Assembly (NCBI GenBank): GCA_012031955.1
Contig: JAAURZ010000239.1
Span: 1 to 5,046, forward strand
DNA length: 5,046 nt
From: Bacteroidia bacterium
Lineage (GTDB): Bacteria; Bacteroidota; Bacteroidia; Cytophagales; Cyclobacteriaceae
Direction of reading: 5' to 3'
A program made the translations under genes and the position numbers. Of this stretch, positions 1 through 5,046 are shown piece by piece. How positions within the stretch are numbered: position 1 is the stretch's first letter; each line of letters begins with the position of its first letter. The notes beneath the pieces were generated by a model, which worked only from the letters and a program-made list of their open reading frames with translations, searched no databases and was not told where the DNA came from.

Positions 1-2
1 TA

Positions 3-509
3 AAAGTAGTGATGCGCTATGCGGGCATCGCCAGCGTGCTCGGTGTGGCCCTGCTGGTTGGCCTCTACTATATGGGCAGACATCCCTTTCTTATTCCAGT
101 CTTCTTCGATTTCCGGATCATACTTTTCGGCGTGTTTATATTTTTCGCATTGAAAGAGTTTCGCGATTTCCACCAGAACGGCGTGTTGTATTTCTGGCAG
201 GGGCTGGCGGGAAGTGTCGCCTTTATTTCGTTGTACGGCGCCATTGCGAGCGCGCTCATTTTGTTGTTTGAATTGGCCGAGCCCGAGTTTTTGAAGTCGT
301 ATATCGAGAAGCAGATGGCCCAGCTCCGGTCGCTGCCGGCCGAAGTGGTGGAAAGAATCGGAAAAGAAGTGGTAACGCGTAATTTAGAGGCCCTGCCCGC
401 GACCAATGTGTATGCATTGCCCAAGTTGTATATGTTTCAGGGCTTTGTAATTGGCCTTTTTGTAAGCATAATAATATCCGTAATTTTAAAGAAGCAACCT
501 ACAACTTAA
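3..509 (+). CDS. DUF4199 family membrane protein, first of a tandem pair (5' end may lie outside window)
   Basis: Small integral inner-membrane protein of unknown function. Numbering from the GTG at 9, four hydrophobic segments are visible at about residues 5-22, 28-48, 64-88 and 141-161. A charged amphipathic stretch (about 90-135) lies between the third and fourth. The short motif after helix 2 (FRDFHQNGVLYFWQG, 51-65), with its Asn-Gly and aromatic-Gln-Gly core, is the feature by which I assign DUF4199; the next gene has the matching KDNGDGFMSYGQG. Start is uncertain: GTG at 9 and ATG at 12 are both possible, but the frame is open to the window edge (Lys-Val precede), and family members usually have a few polar residues before the first helix, so the true start may be upstream. 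No Shine-Dalgarno is seen. The gene ends 11 nt before the next DUF4199 gene, so the two are probably co-transcribed. No biochemical role is known to me. Confidence 0.8.
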   Translation, partial: KVVMRYAGIASVLGVALLVGLYYMGRHPFLIPVFFDFRIILFGVFIFFALKEFRDFHQNGVLYFWQGLAGSVAFISLYGAIASALILLFELAEPEFLKSYIEKQMAQLRSLPAEVVERIGKEVVTRNLEALPATNVYALPKLYMFQGFVIGLFVSIIISVILKKQPTT

Positions 510-520
510 ACCCGATTATC

Positions 521-1060
521 ATGGAAGAAACTAACCCAACGACTGAAGAAGCAGCAAAACAACCCACCGTCATGGCAACAGGCCTTCGCTATGGCATCAT
601 CAGTGCCCTTGTTGGCATCGCATGGTCGCTTGTGCGAATGGTGATGGGCATCAATATGTTCGACAGGGATTGGAGCAGCTGGATGGGAATCATAATTCTC
701 ATTGTGATGGTCGTGCTTGCCCACAAGTATTTCAAGGACAACGGCGACGGCTTTATGAGCTATGGCCAGGGCCTGGGAATTTCAATGGTCACGATCACGG
801 TGTCGATATTGATAAGCGCCGTCTTTACTTACATCTATATGGCGGTGATCGATCCCGGCGTTTTTGAAACCTTCCTGGATCAGACCCGTGAACAGATGGA
901 GTCGCAAGGGCAATCGGATGACGCCATCAATACCGCAATCGAATGGACCAAGAAACTCTTCTGGGTGTTCTTTATTATCGGAAGTCTCTTCTGGGGCCTC
1001 ATAATTGGACTTATTGTGTCTATCTTTACGCAAAAGAAAAACCCAGAACCAGCGTTCTAA
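521..1060 (+). CDS. DUF4199 family membrane protein, second of the tandem pair
   Basis: Integral membrane protein of 179 residues, function unknown. A polar, Thr/Glu-rich N-tail (1-20) precedes four hydrophobic segments at about 22-44, 53-70, 84-109 and 146-169, with a short basic C-tail (QKKNPEPAF). The motif KDNGDGFMSYGQG (72-84) between helices 2 and 3 aligns with the equivalent stretch in the preceding gene, and the loop between helices 3 and 4 is again charged and helical (Asp/Glu/Gln-rich, about 111-145). The pair therefore looks like an old tandem duplication, since sequence identity outside the motif and helix pattern is low. ATG at 521 is the first good start after the previous stop; no Shine-Dalgarno is visible, as is usual in Bacteroidota. 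The stop is followed after only 4 nt by the glycosyltransferase ATG, suggesting translational coupling and a membrane role connected with it (inference). Confidence 0.87.
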   Translation: MEETNPTTEEAAKQPTVMATGLRYGIISALVGIAWSLVRMVMGINMFDRDWSSWMGIIILIVMVVLAHKYFKDNGDGFMSYGQGLGISMVTITVSILISAVFTYIYMAVIDPGVFETFLDQTREQMESQGQSDDAINTAIEWTKKLFWVFFIIGSLFWGLIIGLIVSIFTQKKNPEPAF

Positions 1061-1064
1061 TGAC

Positions 1065-2071
1065 ATGATAAACCCGGAAATCTCAGTAGTAATTCCGGCA
1101 AAAGACGAAGAAGAATCAATACCCGAACTTTGTCAGTGGATAAGCCGTGTGATGCAAACGCACGGCTTTTCCTATGAAGTGATTCTCATCGACGACGGCA
1201 GTACCGACAGCACGTGGCAGCGCATTCGCGAGATCAGCCGCGAAGACCCGCGTATTAAAGGAATCCGCTTCAACCGCAACTTTGGAAAATCGGCTGCCCT
1301 CAACACGGGCTTTCGCGCCGCCACCGGCGAGGTGTCATCACCATGGACGCCGACATGCAGGACAGCCCTGATGAGATACCCGCGCTCTACGACATGATCA
1401 CAAAGAGCCGCTTTCATTTGGTGTCCGGCTGGAAAAAGAAACGTCATGATCCGCTTTCCAAAACCGTTCCGTCCAAATTCTTCAACTTCATAACAAGGAA
1501 GATATCCGGCATTAAACTGCATGATTTTAATTGCGGGCTGAAGGCATACAATCGCGCCGTTGTGAAGAACATAAGCGTGTACGGCGAAATGCATCGCTAC
1601 ATTCCCGTCATTGCCAAGTGGGCCGGTTTCACCAGCATCGGCGAGAAGGTGGTGGAACACCGCGAGCGCAAGTATGGCAAAACCAAGTTCGGCTGGCAGC
1701 GACTTATCACGGGCTTCCTCGACTTGCTGTCCATAACTTTCGTGAGCCGCTTCCGCCAGAAGCCCATGCATTTCTTCGGCACACTCGGCACGGTCTCGTT
1801 TGCAGCCGGCTTTCTGCTCGCCGCACGGCTCTTTTACCTCAAGCTCTATTCTATTTTTGTCGATGGCGTTCCGCTCAAGCGCGACATCACCGAGCAGCCC
1901 ATATTCTACCTCGCACTCGTTGCCCTCGTGGTAGGTGTTCAGCTTTTCGTCACCGGCTTTCTCGCCGAAATGATCGCCATACAGTCGCAGTCAAAACGCG
2001 ACTACCTGGTTATCGACAGGGTAGGGTACGACACGCCCGTAATGGAAAACGCCGAACATCAATCGTCTTGA
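1065..2071 (+). pseudogene. Family 2 glycosyltransferase, polyprenyl-phosphate type, frame broken once near 1334 (frameshift or sequencing error)
   Basis: GT-A fold glycosyltransferase resembling the dolichol/undecaprenyl-phosphate sugar transferases (DPM1, GtrB, ArnC group), expected to move a sugar from a nucleotide donor to a lipid phosphate at the inner membrane. Frame one (ATG 1065) carries the N-terminal VVIPAKDEEESI (8-19), the nucleotide-binding IDDGSTDST (42-50) and FNRNFGKSAALNTGF (69-83). It then derails after Val90 and would end at 1397. The other frame picks up immediately with MDADMQDSP from 1343, containing the metal-binding DxD (Asp95 and Asp97 of the restored protein). Restoring one base, for example GTGG for GTG at 1332-1334, gives GEVVITMDADMQ and a 335-residue protein of normal family length. 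The C-terminus has two membrane helices at about 236-257 and 280-304. ATG 1065 lies 4 nt after the DUF4199 stop. Homology is clear. Whether the break is real or an error cannot be told from here, but lack of other damage favours error or a very recent mutation. Confidence 0.88.
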
Positions 2072-2898
2072 TCGCCCGTGTAGCTGCCATCATGCTCACG
2101 TCTGCCGCGCTTCAATCGACCGCGCAGTCAAAACCAGTTTATCAATGGCTCGAACGCGCGCCAGCCGGTACGCTTGCCGGGCGTGTAGCTTTGCCCGCCG
2201 GCTTCGAACGTGTCGCCGTTGCGCCGGGCTCGTTTGGCGAATGGTTGCGCGCCATTCCTGTGAAGCCGGGGAAACCCGAGGTGATGCTTTTTAACGGCGA
2301 GCCGAAATACAACCAGCAGGCTCATTCGCTCGTGCTGGACATCGACACTGGCAACCGCGACCTGCAGCAGTGCGCCGACGCCGTGATGCGGCTGCGCGCC
2401 GAATACCTCTACGGTTCGCATCAATACAAACGCATCTCATTCGACTTTACGAATGGGTTTACGTGCGACTTTGCAACGTGGACGAAGGGCTACCGCCCCG
2501 CCGTAATTGGCAACAAGGTGTCGTGGAAAAAATCTGCTACGCCGGATTCGAGTTATCAGTCGTTCAGGAAATACATGGTCCAGGTTTTTACCTATGCGGG
2601 CACACAGAGTCTGAGCCGGCAGATGAAGCCCAAGGCAATAGCCGACATTGCGCCTGGCGATGTTTTTATCCGGGGCGGCTTTCCGGGCCACGCGGTTATC
2701 GTGCTCGACGTAGCCGTCAACAAATCAACAGGCGACCGTATCTTTCTTATTGCGCAGAGTTATATGCCTGCCCAGGACATGCACGTGCTTGTGAACCCGA
2801 ATGAGCCCGCCCGTGCGCCGTGGTACGCCGCATCGTTTGGCGAACAATTGCTCACACCCGAATGGACGTTCACTAGAAACGAACTGAAAACGTTCTGA
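2068..2898 (+). CDS. Exported DUF4846 domain protein
   Basis: Secreted or periplasmic protein of unknown function, 276 residues from the TTG at 2068. That start gives a standard signal peptide: Arg4, a hydrophobic core (about 5-15) and an STA|Q cleavage site near residue 19. It overlaps the glycosyltransferase stop by 4 nt (TTGA), typical of coupled genes. The alternative ATG at 2092 would leave a signal with no positive charge and a short core. DUF4846 is recognised from KYNQQAHSLVLDID (80-93), FDFTNGF (125-131), the block PGDVFIRGGFPGHAVIVLD (196-214) and AQSYMPAQDMHVL (229-241). The conserved GD...GHAVIV block is loosely like the strand-and-histidine region of NlpC/P60 and related cell-wall hydrolases, but I do not see a convincing catalytic Cys motif, so no enzymatic role is claimed. 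It is the last gene of the forward operon; its stop directly abuts the stop of the convergent gene. Confidence 0.85.
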   Translation: MIARVAAIMLTSAALQSTAQSKPVYQWLERAPAGTLAGRVALPAGFERVAVAPGSFGEWLRAIPVKPGKPEVMLFNGEPKYNQQAHSLVLDIDTGNRDLQQCADAVMRLRAEYLYGSHQYKRISFDFTNGFTCDFATWTKGYRPAVIGNKVSWKKSATPDSSYQSFRKYMVQVFTYAGTQSLSRQMKPKAIADIAPGDVFIRGGFPGHAVIVLDVAVNKSTGDRIFLIAQSYMPAQDMHVLVNPNEPARAPWYAASFGEQLLTPEWTFTRNELKTF

Positions 2899-3411
2899 TC
2901 AGTTTCCGAGATATTTTTCCGGTAAAGGGAAGCCATGACTCTCTGCGCTCCAAAAAATGTTCATTACATAATAGCGGTCATTCGCCTTAAGGAGTTGTAT
3001 GCTGTTGATGCCCCGGTTAGTTACCGGTCCATCCCGCTTCTCTTTCGTCTCGTAGGTGCTGAACACATGTACCACCGCCCCGTACGACTCGGTAACGCGG
3101 TGCAGTTCGCGTTCGAAGAACCCGGTCGATACCCGCGAGGTGAACATCTGGACATAGTCGTCGGGCGACATCACGCGGTAGGTCAGGTTTCCATCTTTGT
3201 CTTTGTAGGTTGGTATCAGCCGCGTGTCGGGGGTGAAAAGATTTTTAAACCGTTCCCAGTTGCGGGGCGTGCCGGGGTCGCCTGAAATTACTTCGTAGAG
3301 GGCTGCTATAATCGCATCCACCGATTTGGTGTCGGCGGCATAGTCGGCCTGCTGGGCATTCGCGCACGTGGCCAGACCGGCAATAGCGAGGATGATGATG
3401 GCTGATCGCAT
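2899..3411 (-). CDS. Exported SnoaL/NTF2-like protein
   Basis: Small exported protein of 170 residues. The N-terminus has Arg2, a hydrophobic core (about 4-15) and an ANA|Q signal peptidase I site near residue 19. The nearby LATC is not a good lipobox because Thr precedes the Cys. The mature part has the look of the NTF2/SnoaL-like alpha+beta cone fold: an N-terminal helix (VDAIIAALYEVISG), then the segment NWERFKNLFTPDTRLIP typical of the second helix and first strand of this superfamily. A YRVMSPDDYVQMF helix follows, and alternating strands end in NSIQLLKANDRYYVMNIFWSAE. This fold serves enzymes and ligand-binding proteins alike, so no substrate can be inferred. The ATG at 3411 faces the 197-nt divergent intergenic region. 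No Shine-Dalgarno is visible. The gene converges on the DUF4846 gene with no spacer and no obvious terminator between them, so transcripts probably overlap. Confidence 0.8.
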   Translation of the reverse strand: MRSAIIILAIAGLATCANAQQADYAADTKSVDAIIAALYEVISGDPGTPRNWERFKNLFTPDTRLIPTYKDKDGNLTYRVMSPDDYVQMFTSRVSTGFFERELHRVTESYGAVVHVFSTYETKEKRDGPVTNRGINSIQLLKANDRYYVMNIFWSAESHGFPLPEKYLGN

Positions 3412-3608
3412 AAGAAAATCAGGAAGGTGGTAATAGTTTACAATTTATGAGATTCCGCCACTTTTGCACTTCTTCGGTTAACTTTTGTTCATTAAAAGCA
3501 AAAATGGTACACTCATTTTTTAAGCTATTTGTAGCTAAAAATGATTTAAGTCCTTGAATGTTAATAATAATTCATTAATCTTCGTAAAAAATCGAGCCTA
3601 AATCTTAC
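3412..3608. promoter_or_regulatory. A/T-rich divergent intergenic region
   Basis: This 197-nt gap separates the divergent SnoaL-like and SPOR/OmpA genes and must hold the promoters for both. It is distinctly more A/T-rich than the flanking coding DNA, especially from 3480 to 3590. It contains an imperfect inverted repeat at 3518-3541 (arms with AGCTA/TAGCT around TTTG, extended by T/A runs after one mismatch), which could be an operator or a DNA-bending element. I find no exact Bacteroidota promoter (TTTG, spacer, TAnnTTTG) on the reverse strand. The best forward candidate is listed separately. No open reading frame of note lies here. Confidence 0.5.
3553..3583 (+). promoter_or_regulatory. 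Possible Bacteroidota-type promoter for the SPOR/OmpA gene
   Basis: CTTG at 3553-3556 (compare -33 TTTG) is followed after 19 nt by TAATCTTC at 3576-3583 (compare -7 TAnnTTTG; 4 of 6 fixed positions match). The spacing fits the known Bacteroidota consensus and would place the transcript start near 3590, about 20 nt before the ATG at 3609. In an A/T-rich region a match of this quality can arise by chance, so this is a weak call. Confidence 0.25.
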
Positions 3609-4865
3609 ATGAAATTATCTGTTTGCCGGGCTTTCACAGTATTGGTTCTTCTGACTGTGTTTGTTCAATCAAAAGCCCAAACTGGAAATCACGAATTGTC
3701 CCCCGGGTACTATGTTGTTGTCGGTGCGTATTCTGAATTGAAGGAAGACGCAGCCCAGAGCTATGTGTCCACACTGAAAGACAAGGGGCACGATGCCCAA
3801 TATGGTTTCAACTCTGCGAAGCGATTGTATTTTGTATATCTGCGGTTCCACACCGACTTACGCACGTCGATTCGCGACATGCTCGCCACGCGAAGCAGAG
3901 GCGAGTTTACCGACGCTTGGGTGCGCGTGGTGCCGGGCGACATTGTGATGCCCGAGGCTGCCACTGCGCCTGCTCCGTCGACGGTTGTACCGTCCACGCA
4001 AACAGCGCAGGAACCTGCAGGCCAGAACGCGGCTGACGCGCGTACTGCAACCCCTGCCGACGCCGATGTGCAGGCGAAGCCCGATGCGCCGCTCGTAGAC
4101 GACAAGATTTTCGAACAGCCCCCGATCGTCCAATACAACCCGATGACGCTCGGAAATACAGAGGTCTTTCTGAGCCTGTTTAATGCAACCAACAACAGGA
4201 TCATCGATGGCGAGATTAGCGTGGTGGACGCCGAACACAACCGCCTGATGAAAATGGTGAAAGGCAACGAATACATGCTGCTCCCGGATCCGAAGAACAA
4301 CACAGGCAAGGTGACACTCATCGCCGAGGTGTTTGGCTACAGAAAAATACAGCACGAGTTCAACTACAAAACACCTTTGCCCGATACCATTCAGCCGTAT
4401 GTCGACCTGCTCGGCACTACGTTCGTGCTTTACTTCGACATGGTGCGATACCGCGCCGGCGATATTGCCACGCTCTACAACGTGTATTTCTACAATGATG
4501 CAGCCATCATGCTGCCGGAGTCGAAGTACGAGCTCGACAACCTGCTTGCCTTGCTGAAAGAGAATCCCAATTATCGCATCAGGTTGCATGGGCACACCAA
4601 CGGAAATTACCATGGCAAAATCGTGTCAATGGGTCCGGGCAAGAACTTCTTCGCACTCACCGACGACTCAAGGCAATCTATCGGATCGGCCAAGGAGTTG
4701 TCTGAGCAGCGATCCGAAATAATTCGCGATTACCTGCTGGAAAACGGAATAGAAGCTGGTCGTGTAGAAATAAGAGCGTGGGGAGGCAAACGTCCCATTT
4801 ATGACAAGAACAGCGCCAATGCGAAGCGAAACGTGCGCGTGGAGGTCGAGATTCTGCAAGATTGA
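3609..4865 (+). CDS. SPOR and OmpA-like domain envelope protein
   Basis: Exported protein of 418 residues, probably outer-membrane associated or periplasmic and binding peptidoglycan. Signal peptide: Lys2 and Arg7, hydrophobic core 8-19, cleavage SKA|Q near 23. Residues 34-108 resemble a SPOR domain: YYVVVGAYSELKEDA, then alternating strands ending YFVYLRFHT and TDAWVRVV. A low-complexity Ala/Pro/Thr linker covers about 112-162. A beta-rich middle domain (about 183-254, EVFLSLFNATNNRIIDGEI to EVFGYRKIQHEF) resembles the Ig-like or carboxypeptidase-regulatory-like modules found before OmpA domains. The OmpA-like domain (about 290-418) has LYNVYFYNDAAIMLPES, RIRLHGHTNGN, LSEQR and a final RNVRVEVEIL. 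It differs from the canonical domain: Asn331 replaces the Asp of GHTD, and Arg368 of LSxxR lies 37 residues on rather than about 15. ATG 3609 is the first start giving a good signal; no Shine-Dalgarno is seen. It is a single-gene unit with its own terminator. Confidence 0.88.
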   Translation: MKLSVCRAFTVLVLLTVFVQSKAQTGNHELSPGYYVVVGAYSELKEDAAQSYVSTLKDKGHDAQYGFNSAKRLYFVYLRFHTDLRTSIRDMLATRSRGEFTDAWVRVVPGDIVMPEAATAPAPSTVVPSTQTAQEPAGQNAADARTATPADADVQAKPDAPLVDDKIFEQPPIVQYNPMTLGNTEVFLSLFNATNNRIIDGEISVVDAEHNRLMKMVKGNEYMLLPDPKNNTGKVTLIAEVFGYRKIQHEFNYKTPLPDTIQPYVDLLGTTFVLYFDMVRYRAGDIATLYNVYFYNDAAIMLPESKYELDNLLALLKENPNYRIRLHGHTNGNYHGKIVSMGPGKNFFALTDDSRQSIGSAKELSEQRSEIIRDYLLENGIEAGRVEIRAWGGKRPIYDKNSANAKRNVRVEVEILQD

Positions 4866-4908
4866 CCAAAAGAACGTGGAGGGGGCGAGCCCTTCAAACT
4901 TAGAGCCC

Positions 4909-4944
4909 CATAAGAGCCCATTGATTTGGGCTTTTATGTTTTTT
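4909..4944 (+). terminator. Intrinsic terminator of the SPOR/OmpA gene
   Basis: A 12-bp stem (4909-4920 CATAAGAGCCCA with 4927-4938 TGGGCTTTTATG, one G.U pair) closes a 6-nt loop (TTGATT) and is followed directly by six T (4939-4944). It lies 43 nt after the stop at 4865 on the same strand. On the reverse strand the hairpin has no T tail, so it should act only forward. Confidence 0.88.
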
Positions 4945-5046
4945 GGACGATATACAATTCCGAGGTAGGTCATCATCACAAACAAAACCAACACCACGCC
5001 AAGGCCAACCCGCAGGTTTGACCAATCGGCAACAAACCCGATTATC
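4934..5046 (-). CDS. C-terminal end of a membrane protein, probably a transporter (partial; end frame uncertain)
   Basis: The reverse strand is open from the window edge and begins IIGFVADWSNLRVGLGVV, followed by a strongly hydrophobic run (VLVLFVMMTYLGIVY) and basic RPKN. A G-x-x-A-D-W loop followed by a last helix and a short basic tail is what the C-terminus of a major facilitator type transporter looks like, but with under 40 residues this is only a suggestion. As written, the frame runs on to 4668, deep inside the oppositely oriented OmpA gene, and the added sequence looks like antisense of that gene. If the A6 run (plus strand T6, 4939-4944) were one base shorter, the frame would end RPKT-stop with TAA at 4934-4936, a natural end. 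I list that end; the true stop is unproven. The gene would converge on the SPOR/OmpA gene. Confidence 0.45.

Noticed and set aside
508..520. 13-nt direct repeat AAACCCGATTATC, also at the very end of the window (5034-5046)
   Set aside because: One exact 13-mer pair in 5 kb is not far from chance, flanking bases on the left differ, and one copy lies inside coding sequence; no mobile element borders it. It could only matter if the match continues beyond the window.
1172..1771. Reverse-strand open frame of 199 residues
   Set aside because: It is antisense to the glycosyltransferase, whose motifs are unmistakable in the forward frames; no domain is seen.
1531..2067. The DUF4846 frame stays open for about 540 nt upstream of its start, giving a possible 455-residue protein
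   Set aside because: The upstream part is Arg/His-rich nonsense in an alternate frame of the glycosyltransferase, and the DUF4846 signal peptide begins at 2068.
2882..2916. Possible terminator at the convergent junction (AACTGA/TCAGTT hairpin then a T run at 2912-2916)
   Set aside because: The stem is only 6 bp, A/T-rich, with an 11-nt loop, and the T run does not follow directly.
3858..4613. Reverse-strand open frame of 251 residues
   Set aside because: It lies wholly inside the OmpA gene, has no recognisable domain, and its Val/His-rich composition is that of an antisense shadow.
4668..4933. In-frame continuation of the right-edge membrane protein into the OmpA gene
   Set aside because: The extension lacks the character of a transporter tail and is antisense to conserved OmpA-domain codons; a homopolymer slip is the simpler explanation.
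1..5046. Search for a novel defence, mobile or RNA-based system
   Set aside because: No nuclease, transposase, recombinase, reverse transcriptase, toxin-antitoxin pair, repeat array or structured RNA was visible; all genes fit ordinary envelope functions.

Overview
The window reads as an ordinary chromosomal stretch from a member of the Bacteroidota (Bacteroidetes) of moderate GC content. The evidence is the protein content: two DUF4199 membrane proteins, a DUF4846 exported protein, and a SPOR plus OmpA-like envelope protein, all families I associate mainly with this phylum. Start codons also lack visible Shine-Dalgarno sequences, and the one long intergenic region is A/T-rich. I cannot name the genus from the sequence alone. 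I see no tRNA, rRNA, CRISPR array, insertion sequence or phage gene.

Layout, left to right. Positions 1-2898 hold a tight forward gene cluster: two tandem DUF4199 four-helix membrane proteins, a family 2 glycosyltransferase with two C-terminal membrane helices, and a secreted DUF4846 protein. Gaps are 11 nt, 4 nt, and then either a 4-nt overlap or 20 nt, so this is very likely one operon whose promoter lies left of the window. The glycosyltransferase reading frame is broken by a one-base deficit near 1334, although both halves are otherwise well preserved. At 2899-3411 a reverse-strand gene encodes a small exported SnoaL/NTF2-like protein; its stop codon abuts the DUF4846 stop exactly (TGA|TCA). 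An A/T-rich divergent intergenic region (3412-3608) leads to a forward gene (3609-4865) for a 418-residue SPOR-linker-OmpA envelope protein. That gene is closed by a textbook intrinsic terminator at 4909-4944. The right edge holds the C-terminal end of a reverse-strand membrane protein, probably a transporter, whose frame also appears to slip at a six-base homopolymer.

How the genes may work together (inference): the operon looks devoted to the cell envelope. A lipid-linked sugar transferase is coupled to small integral membrane proteins of unknown role and to an exported protein of unknown role. The SPOR/OmpA protein probably anchors the outer membrane to peptidoglycan and is transcribed separately. 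I did not find a clearly new system. The most informative points are the two single-base frame disruptions, the altered ligand-binding loop of the OmpA domain (Asn in place of the usual Asp, plus an insertion of about 22 residues), the back-to-back convergent stops, and a terminator-like hairpin inside the glycosyltransferase gene.
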